A DNA stretch of 64,000 nucleotides from Subtercola sp. Z020 (GTDB lineage Bacteria > Actinomycetota > Actinomycetes > Actinomycetales > Microbacteriaceae), in the NCBI RefSeq assembly GCF_002931235.1, contig NZ_PSTT01000094.1, forward strand, positions 1-64,000, given 5' to 3'. How positions within the stretch are numbered: position 1 is the stretch's first letter; every line of letters starts with the position of its first letter. The position numbers and the translations under genes are program-made. Below, piece by piece: positions 34,209 to 42,722 of the stretch. Under the pieces are notes generated by a model. That model searched no databases. It worked only from the letters and a program-made list of their open reading frames with translations, and had not been told where the DNA came from.

Positions 34209-35183
34209 ATGGACATTCCCGGTTTTATCAGCACCATTCTGTGGCCTATCAAATGGGTCGTCGAAGGTCTGCTCGTTCTCTTCCACACCGTTCTCACGGG
34301 TCTCGGCATGGACCCTGCCGAGGGTCTCACCTGGGTGCTCTCGATCGTGGGAATGGTGTTGGTCATCCGCGCCGCCCTGATCCCCATCTTCGTGCGGCAG
34401 ATCAAGAGCCAGCGCAAGATGCTCGAGGTCGCGCCCCAGCTGAAGAAGATCCAGGACAAATACAAGGGCAAGAAGGACCAGTTCTCCCGCGAGGCGATGT
34501 CGCGCGAGACGATGGAGCTCTACAAGAAGACGGGTACCAACCCGCTGAGTTCCTGTCTGCCGCTGCTGCTGCAGATGCCGATCTTCTTCTCGCTCTTCTC
34601 CGTGCTGAACGATGCCCAGAAGGGCACGGCGGGCGTGTTCTGGCTGAACTCCGACCTGGCGTTGCAGTTCGGCAACGCGAAGCTGTTCGGGGTCGCCCCG
34701 CTGCACGAGAGCTTCCAGCAGGCCACCACGACCGGCGATGTCGCTGTGATGATCATCGCGGTCATCATGGTCGTTCTGATGACCGGGTCGCAGTTCATCA
34801 CGCAGCTGCAGATCATGTCGCGCAACCAGTCCCCCGAAGCCAAGAACAGCCCGATGTTCAAGCAGCAGCGCATCCTGCTCTACATCCTCCCGCTGGTCTT
34901 CGCCTTCTCGGGGTTCAGCTTCCCGCTCGGCGTCATGTTCTACTGGCTGACCTCGAACTTCTGGACCATGGGCCAGCAGTTCCTGGTCATCCGCAACATG
35001 CCGACCCCCGGCAGTGAGGCGGCGAAGGCGCGTGAGATCAGGTTGGCGAAGAAGGGTAAGTTGAACATCGCCACCGCGGCTGACGGCAGTGTGAACCATG
35101 TCGTTCTCGAGGTGCCGAAGACGACGCAGCGCCAGCAGCCGGTGGGCAAGACCCGTGCGAAGAAACAAGGTGAGAAGAAGTGA
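34209..35183 (+). CDS. yidC: YidC/Oxa1-family membrane protein insertase
   Basis: A 324-residue insertase that places membrane proteins, alone or with SecYEG. It has about five membrane helices. The hydrophilic-groove Arg is in MVLVIRAALIPIFVRQ (about 55), followed by the cytoplasmic hairpin KMLEVAPQLKKIQDKYKGKKDQ and helices with SCLPLLLQMPIFFSLF. The C-terminus is basic, ending KTRAKKQGEKK, a ribosome-binding type tail. It lacks the large periplasmic domain of proteobacterial YidC, as usual for Gram-positives. Its end overlaps khpB by four bases. Confidence 0.95.
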   Translation: MDIPGFISTILWPIKWVVEGLLVLFHTVLTGLGMDPAEGLTWVLSIVGMVLVIRAALIPIFVRQIKSQRKMLEVAPQLKKIQDKYKGKKDQFSREAMSRETMELYKKTGTNPLSSCLPLLLQMPIFFSLFSVLNDAQKGTAGVFWLNSDLALQFGNAKLFGVAPLHESFQQATTTGDVAVMIIAVIMVVLMTGSQFITQLQIMSRNQSPEAKNSPMFKQQRILLYILPLVFAFSGFSFPLGVMFYWLTSNFWTMGQQFLVIRNMPTPGSEAAKAREIRLAKKGKLNIATAADGSVNHVVLEVPKTTQRQQPVGKTRAKKQGEKK

Positions 35184-35902
35184 GCGACGTGAGTGAAATG
35201 ACCACAGACCTCGGTAGCGACGTCGCTACCGAGAGTGGTGCCAGCCGTGAGGGAGTGAGCGGTGAGGCTGTGAGCGGTGGCGCTGCGACCGGTGATGTTG
35301 CGACCGGTGTAGCCGCTACGGATGCTGTGGCCACAGGCTCGGCTCCGTCCGCGAGTTCTGCTGAGGCCGCAGGGTCGGTCGGCGAGGGTGCCGAGACGAG
35401 CCAGGCTGTACAGGATGCCGGGGCTGCTGCCGCGCCGTCGGAGAACGCTCTCGAAGAAGAGGGTGACATCGCTGCCGACTACATCGAGGAACTGCTCGAC
35501 ATCTGCGATCTCGACGGTGACATCGACATCGATGCCCGTGCGGGTCGTGCCTACGTGTCGGTGAATTCGTCGGAAGACAGCAACCTGCGGCTCCTCTCGC
35601 AGCCCGATACCGTTCAGGCTCTCCAGGAGCTCACGCGCCTCGCCGTGCAGACCAAGACGGGCGGCTTCTCCCGTCTGATTCTGGATGTCGGGGGTAGCCG
35701 CCAGATCCGCGAAGCCGAGCTGGCGCAGCTGGTCACCGACGCCGTCGATCGCATCGAGGTGGGCGGGGAGTTCTCCGTCGCTCTTGCGCCGATGTCCTCG
35801 TATGAGCGCAAGGTGGTTCACGACATCGTGGCTGCGCGTGGCTTCTCCTCGAACTCAGAGGGCGAAGGCCGCGACCGCCACACGGTGATCAAGCAGTCCT
35901 GA
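35180..35902 (+). CDS. khpB: KhpB (Jag) KH-R3H RNA-binding protein
   Basis: RNA-binding protein of 240 residues. The first 85 residues are Ala/Gly/Ser/Val-rich and repetitive (variants of GDVATGVAATDAVATG), likely disordered. The KH-like domain is at about 95-170 (YIEELLDICDLDGDI, VQTKTGGFSRLILDVGG) and the R3H domain at about 175-240, where MSSYERKVVHDIV and HTVIKQS replace the classic R-x3-H spacing with the usual Jag pattern. It overlaps yidC by four bases. KhpB proteins bind many small transcripts and affect cell elongation. The stop is 14 bases before a parS-containing palindrome. Confidence 0.92.
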   Translation: MSDVSEMTTDLGSDVATESGASREGVSGEAVSGGAATGDVATGVAATDAVATGSAPSASSAEAAGSVGEGAETSQAVQDAGAAAAPSENALEEEGDIAADYIEELLDICDLDGDIDIDARAGRAYVSVNSSEDSNLRLLSQPDTVQALQELTRLAVQTKTGGFSRLILDVGGSRQIREAELAQLVTDAVDRIEVGGEFSVALAPMSSYERKVVHDIVAARGFSSNSEGEGRDRHTVIKQS

Positions 35903-35916
35903 GTTGGTTTAGTGGA

Positions 35917-35944
35917 TCCAGATGTTTCACGTGGAACATCTGGA
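35917..35944. other. parS: parS-like ParB site within a 28-bp palindrome
   Basis: The 16-mer at 35923-35938, TGTTTCACGTGGAACA, differs from the consensus parS (TGTTTCACGTGAAACA) at one position. It sits at the centre of a longer palindrome (35917-35944), broken only at the two bases that flank the CACGTG core, where a T and a G face each other (a wobble pair in RNA). It lies just after khpB and may also act as a hairpin at the transcript end. Confidence 0.85.
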
Positions 35945-36028
35945 CCCTGGAGATGGCGTGGACCCTGGAGGGCTCACGCCATTTCTATTAGAGCGAGCCG
36001 GACGTGCTCGCACAGAGATGAAGGATGA

Positions 36029-36673
36029 ATGATGGCTGATCTCCCTGAGGGCCTCGAGCCTGAACCGGCCGTTGCGAACGAGCTCTTCGGGGCCGCGACC
36101 ATCGGAAAGGCGCGACAGTTCACACTGAACCTCGCCGTGCACGGTGAGGAGTACGGGTTGATCGGCCCGCTGGAACTCCCCCGGCTGTGGAGTCGACACA
36201 TCCTGAACTGCGCGATCGTAGCGCCGCTCATGCGGCCGGGCCGGGTGGGAGACATCGGGAGTGGGGCCGGCCTGCCCGGGTTGGTTCTCGCGATCGCTCG
36301 GCCCGACGTCGACTTTGTCTTGATCGAACCGATGGAGCGTCGCACCAAGTGGCTGGAAGACCAGGCGGCGGAGCTCGAGCTCCCCAACGTGACGGTGATG
36401 CGCGGGCGTGCGGAAGACGTCGGATTCACGGGCGGCCTCGACCAGATCACCGCTCGCGCCGTGAGCGCGTTCTCGAAGCTCATCCCCATGTGCGCTCCCC
36501 TCGTGCGGCCCGATGGCGAACTCGTGCTGATGAAGGGGGCCAGTGCGGCGAAGGAGGTCGAGGCGGCTGCGAGGCAGATCAAGCGCTTCAAGCTCGTCGA
36601 CGTCGAGGTACGAGATCTCGGGGTGGGCGTTCTGGACGACATCACTCGGGTGATCACCGCCACCGTTGAGTGA
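36029..36673 (+). CDS. rsmG: 16S rRNA (guanine527-N7)-methyltransferase RsmG
   Basis: SAM-dependent methyltransferase of 214 residues modifying G527 of 16S rRNA; its loss gives low-level streptomycin resistance in many bacteria. The SAM-binding motif is DIGSGAGLPGLVLA (about 73-86), followed by IEPMERRTKWLE and the ARAVSAFSKL region. The message starts ATGATG: ATG 36032 has better spacing to AAGGA (six bases) than ATG 36029, so the first Met may not be used. It sits between two parS-like sites and before parA, the conserved gidB-parA-parB order. Confidence 0.95.
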   Translation: MMADLPEGLEPEPAVANELFGAATIGKARQFTLNLAVHGEEYGLIGPLELPRLWSRHILNCAIVAPLMRPGRVGDIGSGAGLPGLVLAIARPDVDFVLIEPMERRTKWLEDQAAELELPNVTVMRGRAEDVGFTGGLDQITARAVSAFSKLIPMCAPLVRPDGELVLMKGASAAKEVEAAARQIKRFKLVDVEVRDLGVGVLDDITRVITATVE

Positions 36674-36826
36674 GCGCTGTTCACTGAGAGGTGTTCGGCG
36701 AGAGGTGTTCAGCAGAAATTGACCAGGGGAGACGCGACACCCCGGTCAGCTTCGGTTGAGTACGCCAGGGCTGTACCGTAGAGGTGCCCTGGTACGCATT
36801 CGTGCCCAGAACGGCCGATCTTCACA

Positions 36827-36842
36827 CGTTTCACGTGAAACA
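36827..36842. other. parS: parS ParB-binding site upstream of parA
   Basis: CGTTTCACGTGAAACA contains the perfect 14-bp parS core GTTTCACGTGAAAC (36828-36841). It lies 42 bases before the parA start, so ParB bound here may also affect parAB expression. It is about 5.3 kb from oriC. Confidence 0.92.
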
Positions 36843-36883
36843 TTTCCCTGCACGACGACCCACTAGCTCCGCAGAAAGACTCT

Positions 36884-37816
36884 ATGACAAGCGAATCGAT
36901 CGGTTTCGACGACTCGACCCCCCTCGCAAGGGAGATTGCGGATCTTTCTCAGCGTCGTCGTGCCGTGGCGGCGGCCGAGTACCCCCTCCCCCACGAAACA
37001 CGCGTTTTCACGGTGGCGAACCAGAAGGGCGGTGTGGGCAAGACGACGACGACAGTCAATCTGGCAGCCGCCCTCGCCAAGACGGGTGCCAAAGTGCTCG
37101 TTCTCGATCTTGACCCGCAGGGGAATGCGTCCACTGCGGTCGGAGCCGACCACCGTGCCGAGATCCCCAGCATCTACGACATTCTGATCCACGATCTCCC
37201 GCTGGAGGATGTCGTGCAGAAGAGCCCGGAGTTCGACCGGCTCTACTGCGCCCCCGCCACGATCCACCTCGCCGGTGCCGAGATCGAGCTGGTGCCGATG
37301 GTCGCCCGTGAACTCCGCCTGCGCGAGAGCCTCGACGCTTACCTCGCCCGCAGCGCTGAGGCCGGCGAGCCCTACCACTACGTCTTCATCGACTGCCCAC
37401 CGTCACTGGGACTGCTCACGATCAACGCCTTCGTGGCCGCCCGTGAGGTGCTCATCCCGATCCAGTGCGAGTACTACGCATTGGAGGGTCTCAGCCAACT
37501 TCTCTCGAACATCGCGTTGATCGAGAAGCACCTCAACCCCAGGCTCGCCGTGTCGACCATCCTGTTGACGATGTACGACGGCCGCACCCGTCTCGCCACC
37601 CAGGTCGCCGAAGACGTGCGATCCCACTTTCCCCAGCAGACGCTGCGTGCGCTCATCCCCCGCACGGTACGGATCTCCGAAGCTCCGAGCTACGGCCAGA
37701 CCGTCATCAGCTACGACCCGCAGTCCACCGGGGCCCTTTCCTACCTCGAAGCCGCCTCCGAGATCGCCCGGCGCGGCAACAACCACACATCTCAAGGAGC
37801 AGAGCAGCATGGCTAA
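36884..37816 (+). CDS. parA: ParA chromosome-partitioning ATPase
   Basis: Deviant-Walker ATPase of 310 residues that moves ParB-parS complexes. The Walker motif is QKGGVGKTTT (47-56) with the signature Lys48; Walker B is IDCPPSLGLLT (about 168). The C-terminal RAxxxRxVRISEAPSYGQ-type stretch is standard for Soj/ParA of the chromosomal type. The N-terminal 40 residues before VFTVANQKGG are the usual variable extension. It overlaps parB by eight bases. The parS at 36827-36842 lies in its leader. Confidence 0.96.
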   Translation: MTSESIGFDDSTPLAREIADLSQRRRAVAAAEYPLPHETRVFTVANQKGGVGKTTTTVNLAAALAKTGAKVLVLDLDPQGNASTAVGADHRAEIPSIYDILIHDLPLEDVVQKSPEFDRLYCAPATIHLAGAEIELVPMVARELRLRESLDAYLARSAEAGEPYHYVFIDCPPSLGLLTINAFVAAREVLIPIQCEYYALEGLSQLLSNIALIEKHLNPRLAVSTILLTMYDGRTRLATQVAEDVRSHFPQQTLRALIPRTVRISEAPSYGQTVISYDPQSTGALSYLEAASEIARRGNNHTSQGAEQHG

Positions 37817-38798
37817 CCCGAAACGCACCGGACTCGGCAGGGGCATCGGCTCGCTCATCCCCACTTCGGATGAATCGCGCTCCGTCAGCCCGGTCGACGT
37901 CTTCTTCGCCGAACGCGGCGAAAGTGAGCCCGACCTGGTGTCGGTACCCGGAGCGAAGCTCGCCAGCCTCAGCCCCGACAGCATCATCCCGAACGCAAAG
38001 CAGCCGAGAACCGAGTTCGACGCTGACGATCTCGCCGAGCTTGTGGCGTCGATCCGCGAGGTCGGCGTACTGCAGCCCATTGTGGTGCGTGAACTGCCTG
38101 CAGCATCGGGAGCTTCGGCGAGTAGCCCGGCCGGCGAGCCTCAGTACGAGCTGGTGATGGGGGAGCGCCGTCTCCGTGCGAGCAAGGAGCTCGGGCTGAG
38201 CACCATTCCCGCGGTCATCAAGGACACTGCGGACGAGAACATGCTGCGCGACGCACTCCTGGAGAACCTGCACCGGTCGCAGCTCAACCCTCTGGAAGAA
38301 GCGTCGGCCTACCAGCAGCTGCTGTCGGACTTCAGCATCACGCAAGACGAACTGGCCACGCGCATCGGCCGATCCCGGCCGCAGATCACCAATACCATTC
38401 GGCTGCTCAAGCTGCCGACAGCGGTACAGAAGCGTGTTGCGGCGGGTGTTCTGAGCGCCGGACACGCCCGTGCGATCCTCTCCGTCGTCGACGTCGACGA
38501 GATGGGGCGGCTCGCCGACAAGATCGTCAACGAAGACCTGTCGGTTCGCGCTGCGGAGGCCGTGGCATCCAGAGCACCGAAGGCCAAACGGGTACGACCG
38601 ACGGCCGGCCGCAGGAATGACCATCTCGATGAGATCGCCGAGAGACTCGGAGACCGCCTGAACACGCGGGTGAAGGTCAGCCTGGGGGCCACCAGGGGCC
38701 AGATCCTGATCGACTTCGCGACGATACAGGATCTCAACCGTATTCTGGCCGAGATGGGCGAGCCGATCTTCGGCCGAGGCGGCCCGCGCTTCGAGTAG
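37809..38798 (+). CDS. parB: ParB chromosome-partitioning CTPase/DNA-binding protein
   Basis: Centromere-binding protein of 329 residues. The N-terminus MANPKRTGLGRGIGSLIP is the ParA-interacting tail. The CTP-binding motifs are IIPNAKQPRTEF and the GERRLRAS and ENLHRSQLNPLEEA stretches (about 115-165), followed by the parS-reading helix-turn-helix (TQDELATRIGRSRPQITNTIRLL) and a C-terminal dimerisation domain. It starts inside the last codons of parA. It is convergent with the Ddl-like gene 11 bases away. Confidence 0.96.
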   Translation: MANPKRTGLGRGIGSLIPTSDESRSVSPVDVFFAERGESEPDLVSVPGAKLASLSPDSIIPNAKQPRTEFDADDLAELVASIREVGVLQPIVVRELPAASGASASSPAGEPQYELVMGERRLRASKELGLSTIPAVIKDTADENMLRDALLENLHRSQLNPLEEASAYQQLLSDFSITQDELATRIGRSRPQITNTIRLLKLPTAVQKRVAAGVLSAGHARAILSVVDVDEMGRLADKIVNEDLSVRAAEAVASRAPKAKRVRPTAGRRNDHLDEIAERLGDRLNTRVKVSLGATRGQILIDFATIQDLNRILAEMGEPIFGRGGPRFE

Positions 38799-38809
38799 AG
38801 GCCGCTCGG

Positions 38810-39772
38810 CTAGCGCGCGTCGCGGATCGCGACCTCGCCGATGGCCTCGTAGACCTGACCGAGGTCGAGGCCGGCCGCGACGATCGCCTGGGGCACGAGC
38901 GATGTCTCGGTCAGGCCGGGCAGAACGTTCGCTTCGAGGAACCACGGGGTGCCGTCGCCGTCGATGATCAGGTCGATGCGCGAGATGTGGCGGAGGCCGA
39001 GAGCCTGATGGATGGCCAGAGCGGCTCCAGCGGCTGTCGAGGCGACCTCCGTGCCGAGACGGGCAGGTGTGTAGAACTGCGTTTCACCCGCGCTGTAACG
39101 GGCCTCGAAAGAATAAACCCCTGATCGGGGTACGATTTCGACGGCCGGTAGTGCGAAGGCGCCTTCCCCTGTGTCAACCACTCCGATGGAGACCTCGGTG
39201 CCCACGACCTTCTGTTCTATCAGTGCTGTCTCGCCATAGGTGTACGCATCGACGACGGCGCGGGGAAGATCGGCCTCGTTCTCGACCACGGTGACTCCCT
39301 GGGCGGAACCTCCTGCGGCCGGCTTCACGACGACGGGGGTCCCGAGATGCTTGAGCACCCCGCCCAGAACCTGAGACGCACCCAGCTCCCTGAAGGTCTC
39401 CCGGGGCAGGGTGATCGACGCGGGAGTCCGGTAGCCGGCCCGCTCGACCAGCACTTTGGCCGTCGGCTTGTGCCAGGCGAGCTGGGCGGCCGCGGCTTCC
39501 GCTCCGACGTAGGCGATGCCCTGTGCATCGAGAAGGGCGCGAAGCGATCCGTCTTCGCCGCTCGCCCCGTGCAGGGCGGGCCAGACGAGATCGGGCGCAG
39601 CCTCGGCCAGGGCCGCGAGCAGCGACGAGTCGGGCTCGCGCAGAACGACCCGGTGGCCACGCGCGATGAGGCTGTCGGCGACGCGACGGCCTGAACGGAG
39701 GGACACGTCGCGCTCGTGGGAGATACCGCCGGCGAGAACGATGACGGAGCGGGTGGCTGGGGTGTCTGTCAT
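38810..39772 (-). CDS. D-alanine-D-alanine ligase-like ATP-grasp protein
   Basis: ATP-grasp ligase of 320 residues resembling Ddl. It has LHGASGEDGSLRALL (68-82), an ATP-binding KPAAGGSAQGV (150-160), the omega-loop YSFEARYSAGETQ (220-232) and the C-terminal EANVLPGLTETSLVPQA. Two Ddl landmarks differ: the EGSSVG loop is replaced by GGSAQG, and the catalytic-loop Lys next to Tyr is Arg (EARY). It may therefore join other amino acids, or be a tolerant Ddl. The start is two bases after the stop of the aminotransferase gene, so the two are almost certainly cotranscribed. A second, canonical ddl elsewhere would be expected if this one is divergent. Confidence 0.75.
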   Translation of the reverse strand: MTDTPATRSVIVLAGGISHERDVSLRSGRRVADSLIARGHRVVLREPDSSLLAALAEAAPDLVWPALHGASGEDGSLRALLDAQGIAYVGAEAAAAQLAWHKPTAKVLVERAGYRTPASITLPRETFRELGASQVLGGVLKHLGTPVVVKPAAGGSAQGVTVVENEADLPRAVVDAYTYGETALIEQKVVGTEVSIGVVDTGEGAFALPAVEIVPRSGVYSFEARYSAGETQFYTPARLGTEVASTAAGAALAIHQALGLRHISRIDLIIDGDGTPWFLEANVLPGLTETSLVPQAIVAAGLDLGQVYEAIGEVAIRDAR

Positions 39773-39774
39773 TG

Positions 39775-41106
39775 TCAGTCCATGTCTGGTGGTGGGGCAG
39801 AGAATGAGGAAGAGCGAACGGTCTGCAGCGGCCCGGTCGCGCTGAATGTCTCGAGCAGATCGATCTCGCCGTTGATGACGGTGGTCAGGCGACGGATGCC
39901 CAACCTGATCTGGTCAGGAGTGGGGTAGCAGTACGACAGCCGGATCTTGTTGCGCCCGCCACCGTCGGCGTAGAACGCCGTGCCCGGAGTGTAGGCGACG
40001 AGTTCCTTGACCGCGCGGGGCAGCATCTGTTTGGTGTCGAGGTAGTCCGGCAGGGTGAGCCAGACGTAGAAACCGCCGTTCGGCGTGGTCCAGCTGAGCT
40101 CGGGCAGGTGCTCGCCCAGTGCCGAGAGCATGGTGATCTTGCGCTCTTCGTAGACCCCGCGGAAGGTGTTGATCTGCCCCTTCCAGTCGGCCATCTCGAG
40201 GTATTCGGAGATGACCAGCTGGCTGAAGGCACTCGGGCAGAGAATCGCAGATTCTGCGGCGAGAACGAGCTTCTCCCGAATCGCATGCGGTGCGATGGCC
40301 CATCCGATGCGGAAACCGGGTGCCAGCGTCTTCGAGAACGACCCCAGGTAGATGACACCCTCGTCTTCGGTGCTGCGAAGCGCCTGAGGGGGCGGGCCGT
40401 CGAAGTAGAGCAGCCCGTAGGGGTTGTCCTCCAGAACGAGAATGCCCTCTGACCGGCAGATCTGCAGAATCTCTTCGCGTCGCTCCGCCGAGAGGGTCAC
40501 CCCTGCGGGGTTGTGGAAGTTCGGGATCGTGTAGAGGAACTTGATCGTACGGCCCGACGAACGTACCCGGGCGATGGCCTCCCGCAGGGCATCCGGAATC
40601 AACCCATCGTCATCCATCAGTACGTGCTCGACGTCGGCCTGGTACGAACGGAAGACGCCGATCGCCCCGACATAACTGGGAGCCTCGGCGAGGATCACGT
40701 CGCCCGGGTTGATGAACAGCTTGGTGATGAGATCGAGCGCCTGCTGGGAACCGGTCGTGACGACGACATCGTCGACGCTGCCCCGGATGCCCTCCAGCGC
40801 CATCACTTCGAGGATGTGTTCGCGGAGCCGCGGTACACCCTGCCCCGAGCCGTACTGCAGCGCAACGGCACCCTGCTCGGTCATGACGCGGTTCATGGAG
40901 TCGATGACGAGCTCACGGGGCAGCGCCGAGACGTAGGGCATGCCGCCGGCGAGCGAGACCACCTCGGGACGGGAGGCCACGGCGAACAGGGCCCGCACCT
41001 CGGAGACGGACAGGCCGGCAGCGCGCTCCGCGTAGTTGTTGTACCAGGGGTCGAGATTCGTGCCCGACGACGACGGGGTGTTTTGGCTGCTCACGTGCAC
41101 TTCCAT
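39775..41106 (-). CDS. PLP-dependent class I/II aminotransferase (2-aminoadipate/MocR-like type)
   Basis: Fold-type I aminotransferase of 443 residues. The cofactor Lys is K259 in SFSKTLAPGFRIGW; EAPSYVGAIGVF, FHNPAGVTLS and LEDNPYGLL are typical of the 2-aminoadipate/aromatic (LysN/ARO8) subgroup, also seen as the C-terminal half of MocR regulators, but no winged-helix domain is present. ATG 41106 is chosen because the upstream frame is the trxA terminator region and has no family similarity. It directly precedes the Ddl-like ligase by two bases, suggesting that it makes or recycles an amino acid used there. Substrate unknown. Confidence 0.85.
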   Translation of the reverse strand: MEVHVSSQNTPSSSGTNLDPWYNNYAERAAGLSVSEVRALFAVASRPEVVSLAGGMPYVSALPRELVIDSMNRVMTEQGAVALQYGSGQGVPRLREHILEVMALEGIRGSVDDVVVTTGSQQALDLITKLFINPGDVILAEAPSYVGAIGVFRSYQADVEHVLMDDDGLIPDALREAIARVRSSGRTIKFLYTIPNFHNPAGVTLSAERREEILQICRSEGILVLEDNPYGLLYFDGPPPQALRSTEDEGVIYLGSFSKTLAPGFRIGWAIAPHAIREKLVLAAESAILCPSAFSQLVISEYLEMADWKGQINTFRGVYEERKITMLSALGEHLPELSWTTPNGGFYVWLTLPDYLDTKQMLPRAVKELVAYTPGTAFYADGGGRNKIRLSYCYPTPDQIRLGIRRLTTVINGEIDLLETFSATGPLQTVRSSSFSAPPPDMD

Positions 41107-41130
41107 CAAGAGGCGAAATTCAATGCTATC

Positions 41131-41176
41131 GAAAAAGAAAAAGGGTCCGGGGCCACAACATGTGGCTCCGGACCCT
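41131..41176 (-). terminator. Intrinsic terminator of trxB-trxA
   Basis: On the minus strand, AGGGTCCGG and CCGGACCCT arms (extended by GCCAC/GTGGC) form a long stem followed by TTTTTCTTTTT. It is the strongest terminator in the window and separates trxA from the aminotransferase gene. Confidence 0.92.
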
Positions 41177-41237
41177 GTGCGCAGAGGCATCCGACGGTGT
41201 CGGCGCCCCTGCGAGCGGTTCTGTGGTGAGCCTCGCC

Positions 41238-41564
41238 CTAGGCGAGGTAGGCGGCGAGGTCGCTTTCGAGAGCGGCCTTGGGCTTGGCGCCGATGATGGT
41301 CTTGACGACCTCTCCGCCGCGGTAGACCTTCATGGCCGGGATCGAGGTGATCTGGTACTTCGCGGCGGTCTGGGGGTTGTCGTCGACATTGAGCTTGACG
41401 ATCTTGATCTTGCTGGAGTGCTCGGCGGCGATCTGGTCGAGGATGGGCGAGACGGCGCGGCACGGGCCACACCACTCGGCCCAGAAGTCGACCAGGATGG
41501 TCTCGTCGGAGTTGAGAACGTCGGCCTCGAAGCTGGCGTCGGTCACTGCTGCTGCATTTGACAT
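41238..41564 (-). CDS. trxA: Thioredoxin
   Basis: Disulfide reductase of 108 residues. The active site is WAEWCGPCRAV with C32 and C35; the cis-Pro is in ITSIPAMKVY (about 75). It is reduced by the thioredoxin reductase encoded 39 bases upstream on the same strand, and followed by a strong terminator. The trxB-trxA pair near parB is conserved in Actinobacteria. Confidence 0.96.
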   Translation of the reverse strand: MSNAAAVTDASFEADVLNSDETILVDFWAEWCGPCRAVSPILDQIAAEHSSKIKIVKLNVDDNPQTAAKYQITSIPAMKVYRGGEVVKTIIGAKPKAALESDLAAYLA

Positions 41565-41603
41565 CGTGTTCCTACTTTCTGTGGAGTTCTCAAGGGCTGC
41601 TGA

Positions 41604-42605
41604 TCAGGAGTTCTGCGTCTGGAGTGCCTCGACGAGCTCGATCTCAGCCTCGGCTTCGCGTAACTCTGCGATAGCCGACGCCTCTGCGAGGCCTGCCAGG
41701 TAGTGTTCGGCGTCGAGGGCGGCGACGGTTCCCGATGCTGCGGCTGTCGCGGCCTGGCGGTAGGTGTCGTCGATGACGTCACCGGCGGCGAAGACACCGG
41801 GGATGTTGGTCTTCGACGAGCGGCCGGCCACGGCAATGGTGCCCGAGGCGGTCAGGTCGAGCTGGCCGTGCACGAGGTGGGTGCGAGGATCGTTGCCGAT
41901 GGCCACGAAGAGGCCCTGCACGGGAAGGTCGCTGGTCTCGCCGGTGACCGTGTTCTCGAGCTTCAGGTTCTCGACGGTGTTCTCCCCGTCGATGCCGACG
42001 ACGGCCGAATTGAAGACGAACTCGATCTTGTCGTTCGCGAACGCGCGCTCCTGCATGATCTTGGAGGCGCGCAGCGTGTCTTTGCGGTGCACCAGGTACA
42101 CCTTCTCGGCGAAACGCGTGAGGAAGGTCGCCTCCTCCATGGCCGAGTCGCCGCCGCCGATGACCGCGATCGTCTTCTTCTTGAAGAAGAATCCGTCGCA
42201 GGTGGCACACCACGACACACCGCGGCCGCTCAGGCGCTCCTCGTCTTCGAGACCGAGTTTGCGGTAGGCGGAGCCTGTGGAGAAGATGACGGCCTGCGCC
42301 TCGAAGTCACCGCTGTACCCGGTGGAGACCTTCTTGATGTCGCCGGAGAAGTCGACGCTCGTCACGTCGTCGAGCAGAACCTCTGTGCCGAACTTCTCAG
42401 CCTGCTCCTGCAGCTTGGTCATCAGGTCGGGGCCCTGGATGCCCTCGGGGAAGCCCGGGAAGTTCTCGACCTCCGTGGTCTTCATGAGTTCGCCGCCCGC
42501 TTCGACGCTGGATGCGATCAGCAGTGGCTGCAGGCCGGCGCGCGCTGCATAGATGGCGGCGGTGAAACCGGCGGGACCGGACCCGATGATGATTATCTGA
42601 CGCAT
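41604..42605 (-). CDS. trxB: Thioredoxin reductase
   Basis: FAD- and NADPH-dependent enzyme of 333 residues. FAD motif GSGPAGFTAAIYAAR (8-22), redox site WCATCDGFF with C133 and C136, NADPH motif GGGDSAMEEA (about 152) and the FAD-binding GVFAAGDVIDDTYRQ near the C-terminus are all present. The C-terminal about 25 residues extend beyond the usual end and are acidic. ATG 42605 has AAGGAG 9 bases upstream; the open frame before it is not homologous. Confidence 0.96.
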   Translation of the reverse strand: MRQIIIIGSGPAGFTAAIYAARAGLQPLLIASSVEAGGELMKTTEVENFPGFPEGIQGPDLMTKLQEQAEKFGTEVLLDDVTSVDFSGDIKKVSTGYSGDFEAQAVIFSTGSAYRKLGLEDEERLSGRGVSWCATCDGFFFKKKTIAVIGGGDSAMEEATFLTRFAEKVYLVHRKDTLRASKIMQERAFANDKIEFVFNSAVVGIDGENTVENLKLENTVTGETSDLPVQGLFVAIGNDPRTHLVHGQLDLTASGTIAVAGRSSKTNIPGVFAAGDVIDDTYRQAATAAASGTVAALDAEHYLAGLAEASAIAELREAEAEIELVEALQTQNS

Positions 42606-42722
42606 CGACAAGCTCCTTGATCGCGGTGGGGACGCCACCGACTCTGTGTTACGAAAGCTTCAACACATCCTATCCGCCCCGTATTCCGGCGCCATCGGGT
42701 TATGCACAGGCATGATGGAGGG

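Noticed and set aside
36674-36883. Small RNA or gene between rsmG and parA.
   Set aside because: The stretch shows two short inverted repeats and two near-copies of gagaggtgttc, but no promoter-terminator pair or credible start codon; only the parS at its end is supported.
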